Assembly (NCBI GenBank): GCA_019775845.1
Contig: JADQAV010000022.1
Location: forward strand, 448,830-512,829
Reading direction: 5' to 3'
Origin: Myrmaecium sp. VS I D KN 1
Taxonomy: Eukaryota; Ascomycota; Dothideomycetes; Valsariales; Valsariaceae
Length of the DNA stretch: 64,000 nucleotides
Shown here: piece after piece, positions 32,203 through 43,863 of the stretch
Numbering within the stretch: position 1 is the stretch's first letter
Layout: each line of letters starts with the position of its first letter
The notes under the pieces: generated by a model
The model's input: only the letters and a program-made list of their open reading frames with translations
Told to the model about the DNA's origin: nothing
The model's database searches: none
Translations under genes and position numbers: made by a program

Positions 32203-35126
32203 TTCAACAAGCTATGTCTCCGGAGACCCAAGCGTAGAAGCTCCAGAGGTCAAAGTACAACGTCGTGTCGGCCAAAGTAGGGCTGGGGTAGGCAGATTCG
32301 AAGGCGGCGCTAGAAGCCGGTTGTCTACTACTCCGTACCTGTAGTATCTCGTTCAGTCGGGGTTTCGTCGAGTGAAGTCTATGTCCACGGGATGCAGCGC
32401 TTGCATGGCGAGCACGCTGCCCGATACGATGCAGCGTTATCTTGGGGCAATGGAAATAGCGAAGCAACAGTAAGGTAGTTAGTGAAGCGTCCGGATTGTG
32501 CGTGTTGCAGTTCGTCATCGACCTGGATGTTGTGCAGTGGAAGCTCGGAGGAACCCCGAGACCCAGATGGCCTAAGCGGGCGCCCGTGCACCAACTACGG
32601 CAGCCAGCGCAGCCTTATACCAACGTTCGCTCCTCAAGACGTTTACGGAGTAGTTGGGAGGACTTCCCACAGCATGCTATATTACCATCTGTAGCTACCA
32701 TATAGCAGCTTTTGTACGACTGACCGGACATTGGCCAGACAGACAGTCGCAAGTTTTGGCATACATTGTAAATCACGCAGAAATGCCATGGTGAACGCTT
32801 TGACGCGGGCGTGTGACCGAGCATGGAAGCAGACTTGTGTCACTCTCAACGTCTCTCTTGTAGTACCTACCTTACATACATATGTATGTATGTAAGCAAA
32901 GGCATCGCCAGCCGGTCCAGAGGTGAAGTTCAACGGTAAAGTAGGGACCTAGAGCTAAAAGCGTCTTCGTTGTTAGCAAAATACACAGGACGACCAAAGT
33001 CAATCGGCAGCTGCGTTACTCCTACAGACAGTACTCATGTCCCAACCCATGGAGCACATAATCGCCAATCCTTGAGGGCAATGGTGCCTCAGGCAGACAT
33101 AACACGGACGCCCCCGGCAAGTGGACCCGCACCGGCTGGGCAAGCGCGGGGTCAAGCGACCTCCAGGACCGAAGAAACATCGAGAAATCGGCAACAGTGC
33201 AGCCCGGAAGGAGACAAGTTGCATGGGCTCGGCTTATGACGCCCGCGAGGACTCTCACGAATTCCCTGGTGCAGCAAGGGAGAGGCGGGAAAACAGGTAA
33301 ATATCAGGTGTCATAACGGTTTTGGTCGGCCGAGGCTGCGTCAGTGGGAGAAAATGGCTCACATGCGGCGTCACGGAAGTAGAAGAGTCACCAACATCCC
33401 CTCTGTCTCACCGGGTCATCCTCTGTCAGTCGATCTCCTCCGACCGAGTGACGGGATGGTTCGTGAGTCGGTTAGTAACTTACGTGACCAAATGCCATGG
33501 CAGAGGGAGGCTGATGAGCTATCAGATGGCAACCATGAACGTCCGGGTAAGTTCGCCAGGGACGGAAGACTTGCAGCACACAAAGGACATATGATGCCGT
33601 CCCGGCTGGATCCGAGTGCGGAGGCAGCGAACCCGGACTAGGAGAACCGAAAAGGGAGGTATTGTACGGTACGGGGTTTAGTAATTCAGGCTCTTCGGTT
33701 ACGCGTATTGTACGTGGGACGCACGCTGAATAGTGGATAAGTATCAAGGAAGCGCTGAAGATTACGCCTTTGACACGGCACGGCTTTCCCGGTGGGGAAC
33801 GGGAAGACGCTTGGGGGAAGGCCACCCCCCGCTCTTACCCCGCTTTTGAGCACGCACTCGCGAACTGGCCGCCTTCAGGTTGGGTCCCACGATAGGTGTG
33901 ATAATTTACCATCGCCATGATGAAGAAAGAGCGAGGAATGTGAGGGGCCTCGGGACGTCTGAGGGAGGTCTGAGGAACATTAGTCGTGTTAGTGGTCTGA
34001 GGGATGATCGAACGATGCGCGCGCCTTCTTGCCCTCCCGCTCTCCAACACACCAATCCACGCGTACAGCTGCCTCTCTACTAACGGTACTAACTACTGTT
34101 ATACCTACTACCTTACAGTCCTTACTAGTAGGTACCGGTAACCTTGAACCCCCCTACCCTACCACTCTGACTCTGGCACGTCATGTCTGGGCTGCCTCAC
34201 ACCGGAGACGAGGCCTTACTAAGGTACCTTACCTTACCTACCTACAGTATCTAGGTACCTAAGTACCTTTAGTACCTACAAGTACCGTAAGTACGAGGTA
34301 CTGTAGGTACTATTACATAAATTAGTAGTAGTTAGTAGTACCTCCTACTACTCCCACTGGCCTCCCTCCCTTCCCTAGTACCTTATTATATACCTTACAT
34401 AAGGTACCCTTCCCTTCCCTTCCCTCTCCCCCTCCCCTCCCCTCCTCACCTTCCACCTTCCTCCTCTCCCTTCGCGCCCCAGCCCCAACGCAACGGCTAC
34501 CGCTGCGCGTGTTACCGATTCCGCGCTAGCCACGACGCCCCCCCCCTCTCCCCCCGCCTTTCCTCGACCGTCCATCTCCACACGGCCAGCACAGCCAGCA
34601 CCGCCAAACACCGCCAAACACAGTCTGTCCGACCGACAAGGGCCTGTTCACTCCATCCCTCCATCCCTCCAGTCCTTAGCGCTCGCTCGGCCCCGGCCTC
34701 GTTATTTAAACACCATCCACCATCGACTGCTCAGTCCAGCCCGTTCGTCGAGTCGCGTGAGGACCAGTGGCACTGCCCGAGTTAAGTCCACTCCTTCATC
34801 CCCATCCGTTCGCCAGCAGCCCATCCAACGGCATCCCCGGCCTATCTTACGACTTGGCACCTGGGGAAAGGATCAAAAGTCAGGCTTGCTCGCCCTTTTA
34901 CCCTCCCGCCTGTCATGGTGTCGTCATTAGCCGATGTTCGAACGGCTTCTGAGGGTGCAAATTAACTGCTATTGAGGTCGGAAAAGGTAAATCACCTGTT
35001 CCTTCCGCGCCGAGCCGCCCTTCCGATTGGCATTCTGGAGTATATACTCACCTTCGACTGTTCTCTCCCAGGCTAAGTCGCGCTCAACCATCGACAGTCC
35101 TATCGACAGTACATACAGTACACACC
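32203..35126. other. 2.9 kb non-coding region before an unrecognised gene
   Basis: No convincing gene. Small frames are scattered on both strands. A near-palindromic TACATA/TATGTA hairpin lies at about 32871-32896, TACGGAGTA at 32644, and a GTACC-rich block at 34.1-34.4 kb (listed). A TTATTTAAAC TATA-like box at about 34702 and a long C-rich stretch suggest that the leader of the 35127 gene is several hundred bases long. Confidence 0.5.
34084..34410. repeat. block dense in GTAC/GGTACC/TAGTA motifs
   Basis: GGTACC, AGTACC, GTACCT, GTACGA and TAGTAG words recur many times, often as overlapping palindromes, in an otherwise TA-rich stretch about 0.7-1 kb before the 35127 gene. Such clusters are common in promoters of some filamentous ascomycetes; their function is unknown. 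Confidence 0.6.
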
Positions 35127-36325
35127 ATGGTTCATATCAACATGGACTACTCCACCTCCACCACCACTGCCGGAAGCAGGCGGCATCCCTTCTCCCACTG
35201 CACCGCTCCCGATGTTCACGACGTCCCCAGCCTCCTCTCCCTCCAAGATGAAGAACAACGCTTCGCTGGGAGCCGCAAAGGATCCTCGGCTTCCGATCTG
35301 CCCATAGATCTCCTCGCAGAACATCCAGGAAAATCCACCTACGCACGCCTTGATGAGATGATCAAAGACTGCGCAGCCGACGACCCGGACCTGGATGTCG
35401 TTCACCTCATGCCTCCCGATGAGGAGGATCTGCAAGACCTGGAGTTCCATTTCAAGCAGCTACCTCTCAAAGGAGCACACCACCCTTCAAGAACCTTGAT
35501 GCCGCCGGGCCACTTGCGAGGCCACCCGCACTATGAAGTCAACAAAATCTCGGACGAGGAATGCATATCATCCAGCTCCGATACGAGCGATGGTGAAATC
35601 GAAGACCAGATCAATGGTGCCTCATTACCCTCGACATTCTCGCAAGACGACGAACCAGAATTTGAGGTAGCGTCGCAGCCGCGGGGAGATACAGAGACTC
35701 CAGAGCACAGTCTCATTCTCATGGATCGTGGCCCAGTTGCCCATTCGGAACCTATCAACAAAAAACATATCCGAGCTCACACCATCGCCTTGCCTCTTCC
35801 GCCGCTTCCCTGTGACGGGCCAACCGCTGAGCACTCGAACATTCACCGGGTTCAGACTCAACCCGTCAACCCTGTATTGCGAGATCCTGATCAGCAGGCT
35901 TTTATCGACGAGCTATTAGGGAAGCTTTATGATCTTAAGAGCCGGCTCGATCACTTGTCCACGCCGGAGCAGGACAAACTCAGGAGCCCAAGAATTGTTC
36001 CTCTGGTTGATACCCCACATGAACAAGATCCTAAAGACGCGGCGGGGCATGCTGATGCAAAGGAGGGTTCTAATTCGAACAAAACCCAGAACCGTGCCGT
36101 TGTTGATGAGGACGATGAATATGATCCAGACAGTGACGGTTACGACGATGTAAGCTTGCCCCTTACCTGCGACCTCTGTCGAAACGTCCATCTAGCTAAC
36201 TATTTCATGCACAGGATGAGACCTTTTGGGTTCCACCACAGCCTCAACTCATACTTCGCCGGAGAAGTGAAGGTCGAGGCAGGCTATGGAGGAGGAAACA
36301 GTTCAGCTACGGAAATTTCAAATGA
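35127..36325 (+). CDS. unrecognised acidic protein, 377 residues
   Basis: Exons 35127-36149 and 36215-36325. The 65 bp intron has GTAAGC, a textbook GCTAAC branch and CACAG; splicing gives the C-terminal end DDDETFWVPPQPQ..WRRKQFSYGNFK. Reading through instead would give 419 residues with a less plausible tail, so I prefer the spliced form. I recognise no domain. The N-terminal half has an acidic stretch with a predicted helix (TYARLDEMIKDC and PDEEDLQDLEFHF), the middle is Ser/Asp-rich and likely disordered, a short coiled-coil-like helix lies near residue 265 (ELLGKLYDLKSRLDHL), and the C-terminus is strongly basic after an Asp-rich run. No signal peptide or membrane helix. Looks like a regulatory or scaffolding protein, but this is a guess. 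Confidence 0.75.
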
Positions 36326-39001
36326 TGTTTCTTTCGGGATCATGTCGGCGGTCTCTTTCATTTTCGACTCTGGTATCTCCCTATGATCGGACATTTACTG
36401 CGGATCTCTTGTTGGCTTTCGAGGCCACTGATACCCAGTTGGACGAATGACTTCGCTTCACCTTCCTGTATTCCACCAATTTGTTTAAGGTGGCCAGAAC
36501 TACCCCCAGCATGGAGTCACGATCTCTTTGACTGCTCGGCAATGATGGTGGCTGCGTCACGAAGGTGACGTGCGCCGTGTAACCTGACCATCAGCCAAGA
36601 ACGTGAAGGACCAGACTTTACTCGGAACGGCAACAAGCCGTATGACGAACCACAGCCGAGTCGACTCGACTGGGAGAAATGACCACGAACTGCATGGTCC
36701 AGTAAAGACAGGGGTTCAGTCCTGATGCAGAAGTGAGGGCTGAGGGGTATGTTTCTTGGCCATCTCGTGTACATCTGCATCCGCTCACCCGACCGGTACA
36801 AAGCCGGTGTTCAGGGGTTTTGCGGGGATCCTGTTTTTTGAGGCAAAGGGAGGAAGGAATGGTACATTTCGCGGGTGCCTGGATGGCGTCTATCCAGGCA
36901 AGCGTTCGATGACGGGTGACTTGTGAAGAATGAGCTCGTGGTTCGTCACGTTCGATATTTACGCATGTATGTATGCGTGTAGGATGAGAAGATCTGTCTG
37001 TCCTTCTGATCACATAGACATACATCTACTATATACATAACTTAGATGTTTTCTTTGCATTCTCCACTTCAACCCCTCCTCCCGAATGGTCATCACGTGC
37101 TTCCTCCTCCTCAAGTTCCCTCTTCTTTCTTCCATCCTATTTTCTTCTTCTCCTCCTTCATCTTCTTCTTGTTCTTCTTCTTTCAAAACGGCGCTGGAGT
37201 GAAGGTAGTTGTGTGGTAAGCCTTTTTTGCACGACTTCGTTGATTCTATCAATATACCTGATCGTCCCGTCCCGTCGCGTCCCATCCCGGATCGTACCGT
37301 ACCTATTAGGGGTTTTGAGCTATGCTCCCCCGCGGAAGCTGCTGCGTTTTTGCATCCTGTGTTTCCTTTTTTGCTCCTTTCCTCGCCAAAAATCAACCAA
37401 CATAACATTTTGAAGGCGCGTGCATGCGTGTGTGCGGGTGTATTCTAGAAAGCTATGCTTTTTTCTCTTCTGCATCTTGCATCCTCGCCTTCTCCTTCCC
37501 CTGTCCAGCTGCTGCTGGTGCTGCATGTCAGCTCCGCTCAGCTCCGCGCCGAGGTTTTGTTTTCTTGGCTGCGCCTCTTTCCTCTGGCGAAGGGGCGAAA
37601 GGCTGAGCTGCCTTGCTGCCTCTGCTGGGGTCGTTGTCGGAGCGCTGTTGCCTTTGACTAATGTATACATACTACGCTGACGGAGGGGCACGGGATCGCT
37701 ATGGATTGCATTTTGTACTATGTGACAGGTTCTAAGCGAAGGGAAGGAAGAACTGGATTGCTGGAGAAAGCTGGCGCCTCGAGTTAATCTACCGTCGGCG
37801 TGTTTGATTGGGTTCGTTCTGGGGAGTCTGCATAGGCGGGAAACAAGGCTGGATGCGTTTAGTAACGGTCTACGTTGGTGTGCATGCTCAGAACAATGTT
37901 TCTTTCTTCTTCCCGCTCTTCCATATCTTTCTTTTTCTGTCCCGGACTGACCGGAAATTTACACTCACACCACCATCGCCCCATATGATCGGACCTTACG
38001 ATCGATCACTTCCATTCTCTACCCCCACCACATCCCAAAAACACTTCCTCGCTTAGTGACTCTCATACCAGTAAGGTACCTCATGGAAAGATACTTGGCA
38101 ACCGCTGTCTCTGCGCGTCATCAACAAACTCAGGGGTATTTGGAAAAAGAAGGGGAAAAAGAAAAACAATCCCCTTTTCTCCCTTTGCTTTCTCGAAATG
38201 GGTGATCTGGAAACGAGGAATGTTGTCTTCATTTCACCCTTCCTCCCTTGTGGAGACTTTGTTTGTCATGTGCAACTCACTTGGCTCGTCGCCGATCGGT
38301 TGGACACGGTTGCCAGTTTTTTTCTGATTTGCCACTTTCTTTGTGTTCCTTGCCCCCCTTCCCTCTCTTCTTCCTCCCTTCGGAGCATGCGCGAGCTCGG
38401 ACGGGCATGGGATTCTACCCCTCGTGCGCGTTGATTTGCCATGCTCAGCAGCTTCGCCTTTCTCTCCGCTTTCTTTCAGAGGTCGCCCTGATTTCCCACT
38501 CCAGGGCGTCGTCCTTTTCCTTCGTTTTGTTTTCTTGCTTTGTACAGTACCATAAGGTCGTTAATTTTTTGACAACCGTTGTACGGAGGACTGTCCTCTC
38601 AAGCTTCAGGGATCCGGGTATCTGACGAGTCTGTTTTGTAGGCTCTAGGTCACTGGGAAGAAAGCAACACCTGTGGGAGTAGTGTATTGCTATATCGCTA
38701 GGGCATGACGTGCGATTTGAACTTATGGAGTGTGGCACTATACACGAAGGCGCAAGCTGATGATGTTCGAGGATGTACCGGGTAACATCACCATGGCACG
38801 GGTAAATACAAGGCTGAGACATCTCGCGAAAGTGAGCGCGCTAGCCGTATTCGGACAGCTACGAGCCGAGGAGAAGTCAGACCCACCATCCACCAGTCAC
38901 GACTCGTCCCAACCTCGGTGACCACCCACGACACCTACTTCGTCCGTTGCTTTGCAAGGCTTTAGTGTCATATACTCCGTCCAAGTACGTACTTACTGAG
39001 G
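36326..39001. other. 2.7 kb non-coding region
   Basis: Between the 35127 gene and the 39002 gene. The plus strand is rich in pyrimidine runs (37.05-38.6 kb) and a (CGTCC)-like stretch lies at about 37263-37290. No frame with protein-like content was found. TATA-like words are present but I cannot place a promoter with confidence. Confidence 0.5.
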
Positions 39002-39724
39002 ATGGCTCACGAACGTGAGAGGCGTTCGTGGTCGCTCGTGACGACGGCGCTGTATGCCACCTGGGATGTCGAGCAGCCGCACGGAAGCCAGAGTGACGAA
39101 GCCACCTCAGCGCCGTCCCAGACGATCGATGTAGGACAGGACGAAGTCGACGGCCACCTCCGCAAGCCGCATTTCTTCTCCCATCCGCAGGCGGAGGAAA
39201 CATTGTCTCGCGAAAGCTTCTTAGCAGCGACCGGCAACAGACCGCAAGACGTGCCGACTGCGTGGGCGTCGTGGAAAGCCAGCGGCCGACCGCCGTGCAC
39301 CAAGTGCGTGGCGTTGGGGATCAGGGACGAGCAGTCTGACCATCCCGAGATGATTTGCCTTCCCCGTTTCCAGGCCCAAAAGTTGAGGGAGATGGGCCGC
39401 GCACCTCCCAAGCAGACAAGAAATCCTCCCGCACGTATTCACAAGGCTGGAAGAGGAACGCGTGCCCCTTCTGCCTTCAACGTGAGAATGAAGCGGAACG
39501 AATCCACTCCTCACCGCGATCCGGCGTCCACCGATGCTCTTGACATGCAGATTGAGAATTTGACCGCCGCCATCTCGGAAGCCTCAGACCCGGTGGCTCG
39601 CAAGGTGCTGCTGGAACGTCTCTCGCAACTGATGCAGCAGCAGCATCCGCATCCGCATCCGCATTCGAAGTCTCGACCGTCGAGCAAGGCGAGCAAGTAC
39701 CAAAAGAAGCCATCTGTGAAATAA
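39002..39724 (+). CDS. unrecognised small protein, 240 residues
   Basis: An uninterrupted frame with one ATG in the context GAGGATGGC. No known domain. Residues about 96-140 carry a conserved-looking segment, TAWASWKASGRPPCTKCVALG followed by ICLPRFQAQKLREMG; the CTKC pair might bind a metal but only two Cys are present in it. The next part is basic, then a helix with leucines (DMQIENLTAAISEASDPVARKVLLERLSQLMQQQ in pieces), then a HP-rich repeat (HPHPHPHS) and a Lys/Ser-rich end. No signal peptide. Length and composition suggest a nuclear or RNA-related protein, but nothing shows it. No intron needed; a 5' leader may be spliced. Confidence 0.65.
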   Translation: MAHERERRSWSLVTTALYATWDVEQPHGSQSDEATSAPSQTIDVGQDEVDGHLRKPHFFSHPQAEETLSRESFLAATGNRPQDVPTAWASWKASGRPPCTKCVALGIRDEQSDHPEMICLPRFQAQKLREMGRAPPKQTRNPPARIHKAGRGTRAPSAFNVRMKRNESTPHRDPASTDALDMQIENLTAAISEASDPVARKVLLERLSQLMQQQHPHPHPHSKSRPSSKASKYQKKPSVK

Positions 39725-40623
39725 GAAGATACTACGAACCCTAATGAACGCAGACATGAGATGATCAAATTGACAAGTTCAGCCTTGCAGGATACAACGG
39801 CAGGTATTGCACTGAAGGCCGAAGAGGGATTTCACAAACTAAGCAACCTTTACTCCTTGCCTTGAGCTCGCACGACTGGATATCCAACACTCAACCGCAC
39901 TTGAAGCTTCATTACTCGCCCCAACAAAGCGTTCACACCACCCAGAGCTCAAACGCTTTTCTCACTGATCACGTACCCAAGACTCAGGCGGCCAATACAG
40001 GCTTGATTGCACCAGAGTGTATCCGGAATCGTTGCTCTAATCCGCCACATCGTAGCGCTCTGCTACTCCTCTTGCGTTGGGAGAAAGAGATAATATCTTA
40101 GTGGATGGAAGAGCGGAAGAGCGGGAGAGCAGCCGGAGATGGCTAGGGACATGAGAGAATGGACAGCATGGTTAACTAGCTTTAGTAACATGGATTGCGA
40201 TTCCAAGACAGGAGGGATTTACCGGATGAGAGGGCGATGCGCAAAGTTTCCTTGATGAGGGTATCGAAACACAGTCACAGGACATAGATGTGACCTAGCC
40301 ACAGGAATGAGTTAATGGAATAAGACGACTCCTTTCTCCCGACCACCACTGCATGATCTGATTGCCGGTCTTCATCGTCCCAGCGTGACATCCACATCCT
40401 TGAGGCATGAACACAAAACCGCCGGCGATGTCCTAAAAGACACCGTAAAGGGGGGGAAACACAACGGCCCCCCATTGAACCATCCAAATGGGGATGAAAT
40501 AAAACTCCGAGGATGCTCCGAATATGCCGCTGAAAATAACAACATGCATTGTCCCGAAAAGAGATGATTGTTTTTGAATGAAAGGCGAGAAGGGAAGGAG
40601 GGTGCCGGCAACTTATACCCTCC
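39725..40623. other. intergenic region between convergent small genes
   Basis: Convergent 3' ends; AT content is higher than average. No gene seen. Confidence 0.5.
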
Positions 40624-41424
40624 TCACTTTGACCCCTGTATTTGCTTCCGCAACTGGGTGAAGAAATCCTGCCCACTCGGCATCTGGTGAGGAAGCGGTT
40701 CTGTCCGGGAATCAGCGATGGGACGAAGAGACCATGCTACCAAAGTACAACCACGCCACCATCAGACTCCCTCCCTCATAGCAAAAGAGACTACGAAAAT
40801 GGAAGGACTGCAAGGCAGGAGAATCCACTTACGCTTCGCCGCCCAAACCCCACCGCTTCGACTCGTCACCGAATCGCCTTGGACCTTGTGGAAGACCGTC
40901 TTGCCGTCCGCGCCCACGGTATCCGTGTAACCTGAAGTAGAGACCCGTAAGCCCTAACGCCCGTCGAATGATCGGATTCTCCCACTCGGCATGGTAAAGT
41001 CACGTCGGAATGACTCACTCTTCCGCAGAAACGCCCTCACCTCCCCCGCGTTGAAGCCCCGGACTGGGACGTGCTGCTCCTGCTGCTGCTGCGGCGGCGG
41101 CGGCGTTGCGCCGCCGCTACCGCTTGCACGCTGCGCGCCCCAGGCATTCCCAGTGTGGCCGGTGTAAGCCGCCTTGTTATTGCCGTTGTCCTGGCGTCCG
41201 CTGGCGCCGCCAGCGCCACTACCGCGCTGCTGCTGCTGCTGGGGCATGCCACGCTGTCTCCAGCCACTGCGTCTCGTCGTGTCAGCAGTGGGAGTTTTCT
41301 CACTGCGGTGCCAAGGGGAGAATGGAGGGAAGGGAAAATTATCGGGCAGCAAAGAAGAGGGGAATGAGTAGGGAAGGAGAAGCATCATAAGCGGGACTCA
41401 CCGGTTCTCGCCAGATCCACTCAT
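40624..41424 (-). CDS. small low-complexity protein with conserved C-terminus, 160 residues
   Basis: Exons (minus) 41424-41402, 41302-41019, 40931-40833 and 40700-40624. All junctions keep frame and introns are GT..AG. The N-terminus MSGSGENREKTPTA is followed by a Gln, Gly and Asn-rich part (QQQQQRGSGAGGA, PPPPQQQQEQH), then VPVRGFNAGEVRAFLRK and a C-terminal motif, MPSGQDFFTQLRKQI, both of which look like conserved helices. No known family comes to mind. The last exon's acceptor at 40701 was chosen because the other acceptors nearby break the helix. No signal peptide. Likely cytosolic or nuclear; function unknown. Confidence 0.7.
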
Positions 41425-41852
41425 CGCGTCAGAGTCTGGCGGGCTTGGGCGTTGAAGAGCTGGCTTGGTCGAAGTTGAGTTGGGATTTGGGAGGTTGCGG
41501 AGAGTGGTGTCCCTTCCGGGCGGCGAGCGGTGATGACGACCGGGGTGGGTCTTGGCAGGGTCCATTCCGTGCAGCCTCGGCGAAACGGGCGGGAGCCTCG
41601 TCCAGTGACTTGAGTTGATGATCTATACCAGGAGACAGAGCTGTGTATGTCCACTCCTAATCCAGGAGTGACGCTGTGTGGGAAGTGATGATGATGATCT
41701 GTAAGAGATGGACATTCCAGATCCAACTACTGTACATACATTCTGCGCTTACATGGGTATCTAGATCGGAGTAAATTGCAACGATTACAACAAGGAACTG
41801 CTACCTCCTGATACTCCATAAATTCCAACGACATTAATAGTAAATCTCGCCA
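41425..41852. other. short intergenic region before the TFIIIA gene's 3' end
   Basis: Promoter of the small minus-strand gene and the 3' end of the TFIIIA gene. No gene seen. Confidence 0.5.
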
Positions 41853-43574
41853 TCAAGTTTCGTCCGCATAAAGATAGTTCAGCACAGCGTCCTTCATCGT
41901 CAACTCGAGCTCATTCGAACCTGCGTCATGCTCCATGGATTGTTCGTAGTCAGCAAACATGTTCCCCTCCCTGATATCAAGGCCACCCAGACCAGGCTCA
42001 ATGCCCATTTGCATATCCAACTCATAGTTGGCTCTGGGATCATCCAACTCCCCCCACTCCAGGCCTTCCACGCCACCGACCCAGAAAGCACCACCTTCGC
42101 GGGCATTGCGCTCCTTGATCCGTTCGGTGATTTCATACAACGCCAACCCATGAGCACGCTGACAATGGGCTTCGAGCTCGACATCATGTGTGAAGGTCTG
42201 TTCACATGAGTCAAGCAAACATCTGACGCCCCTGCCGGTCTCGTCATCATGCTCCACGCCAGTAAGCTTCCTCAGAGCTGAAGCTTCAGCCTTCTTCTTC
42301 CGGCGCCTCGTCATACGGTTGCCGTTCACATCGAGCTGCGGGCCGTGGTTTTTAGGACCTGGGATGCCTAGGTGTTGAGTCTTGATGTGGTCTTCCAGCC
42401 CTTGCTTAGTCGCCAGTCCTCGGCCACATGCCCCAGTGCCGTCCCACTGAGCGATCGCTGGATCCTTGAAGGAGCTCAAATCAGCCTCGCCACAGATAAA
42501 CCCCCTAACCTTATTATGCACCGTTTGTATGTGAACCTTTAGGTTTCCGTTCCGTGTGAACGAACGACCACACCCTGGGTATGTGCAGGGGAACGTACGT
42601 CGTTCATCCAACGTTGCTTTAGAATGTGTGATGTCGATGTGAGCCCGAAGCTGCTTTTGAGACTGGCATTTGGTACTGCAGTGCGGGCATGTGGGCGGAT
42701 GGACCTCATGAATATGAGCCTGAAGAGCCGCATATGTCGGAAAACCAACCACCCCCGACTGTTCTGATACTGCATCGCTCGAGCAGTCTGGCATGACTTC
42801 TGGATCCGACCCGCAGAGATTGCAAACGTAGCGATTGCCGCCATGAATCCGAGCAATATGTGCGTCGAGCTTGGCTTGTGTTTCGAAGCCACGGGCGCAA
42901 GGTTCGCCTGTCGTCTGGTCTATCTCCGTGCAAGGGAAAGGCTTTTGACCAAGGTGAACCAGCATGATATGTTTTTGAAGAGTTGCGTGCTTCCGGAAGC
43001 TTTCATTACAAGGTGGGTATTCCTTGCACCGGAACTGTTCCTTCTGATCGTGAGACTCCTTGTGCCGCCGTAGACGAGTGCCGTTGGCAAACTTCTTGTC
43101 ACATCCTGGCCAATCACAGACAAACTTCCGAACATCACTATGTGCGGAGACCAGATGGCGGGTGAGGTGAACCTTACGGATGAAGGTCTTGTTACAACCG
43201 TGTTCTTCGCAAGCAAATGGGCGCTCATTTGTGTGTGATCGCAAATGCTCCTCCAGCCGACACGGGCGATTGAAAGATTTGCCGCAGCTGTCGTATGAGC
43301 AGAAATAGAGGTTCTGCCGCCGGTCTTTGTCTGGAAGAGATGGAGAAGCGGATGTCGGAGGCGTATCGACGGAACTCAGTTGTCTAGGGCCAGGCTCTTC
43401 TTCATCGTCAGACCGTACATCAATATCGTCGGGCGAGTAATTTGAACCGCTATCGTCTGATGCACTTCCGTTCTTGTCGTCCTGTTCATAACGAGTGCGT
43501 TTAACATCAGGCAACTCAGCTGCTTGGGAAGCTTTACGCTTCCTGAGAGGCCACGGGGCCATCAGGCTGGCCAT
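41853..43574 (-). CDS. transcription factor IIIA (ten C2H2 zinc fingers)
   Basis: One frame of 573 residues on minus. TFIIIA binds the internal control region of 5S rRNA genes and recruits TFIIIC/Pol III; it also binds 5S RNA. Ten C2H2 fingers can be counted between about residues 88 and 480: YFCSYDSCGKSF, FACEEHGCNKTF, FVCDWPGCDKKF, FRCKEYPPCNESF, then longer fingers with wide Cys spacing (FPCTEIDQTTGEPC), YVCNLCG, PTCPHCSTKC, FPCTYPGCGRSF, a ninth with an insertion, and VRCLLDSCEQTF. TFIIIA usually has nine fingers in animals and nine to ten in fungi. The N-terminus is basic (LRKRKAS, VKRTRY) and acidic in turn; the C-terminus is acidic. The start context is normal. It diverges from rpb6 with 289 bp between starts. 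Confidence 0.92.
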   Translation of the reverse strand: MASLMAPWPLRKRKASQAAELPDVKRTRYEQDDKNGSASDDSGSNYSPDDIDVRSDDEEEPGPRQLSSVDTPPTSASPSLPDKDRRQNLYFCSYDSCGKSFNRPCRLEEHLRSHTNERPFACEEHGCNKTFIRKVHLTRHLVSAHSDVRKFVCDWPGCDKKFANGTRLRRHKESHDQKEQFRCKEYPPCNESFRKHATLQKHIMLVHLGQKPFPCTEIDQTTGEPCARGFETQAKLDAHIARIHGGNRYVCNLCGSDPEVMPDCSSDAVSEQSGVVGFPTYAALQAHIHEVHPPTCPHCSTKCQSQKQLRAHIDITHSKATLDERRTFPCTYPGCGRSFTRNGNLKVHIQTVHNKVRGFICGEADLSSFKDPAIAQWDGTGACGRGLATKQGLEDHIKTQHLGIPGPKNHGPQLDVNGNRMTRRRKKKAEASALRKLTGVEHDDETGRGVRCLLDSCEQTFTHDVELEAHCQRAHGLALYEITERIKERNAREGGAFWVGGVEGLEWGELDDPRANYELDMQMGIEPGLGGLDIREGNMFADYEQSMEHDAGSNELELTMKDAVLNYLYADET

Positions 43575-43863
43575 GTCAACGGGCTGGAAACCGTTTATTT
43601 GATGTTTTCGACGGTTCGGCGATAAGCTGGCAGAGCCGAAATAAAATTTACCCCGGACTCAATGATTTGTTACATAAGCGGGCGTCTGCGGCCGAGGCCT
43701 TGGCAAGGCGGTCGCGGAGAACTCCGTGTCCAGCTGGAATTTTTGGACATGAGCTTCTTTGACCTCTTGCCTTGCGTCGGAACCACCCAGACGGACGTCG
43801 CCGACACCATTCGCTGCAGCGCTGTACCACTACCGACATATAGCTTAGCTTCTACCCGCGAAG
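43575..43863. promoter_or_regulatory. shared promoter of TFIIIA and rpb6
   Basis: 289 bp separate two start codons that diverge. Contains TTTACCCC at about 43648, CGTCGG words and a CCATTCG near 43806. I cannot name a factor site with confidence. No gene fits. Confidence 0.55.

Noticed and set aside
36150-36386. Read-through end of the 35127 gene giving 419 residues
   Set aside because: A consensus 65 bp intron with CTAAC branch removes this stretch and gives a more plausible end.
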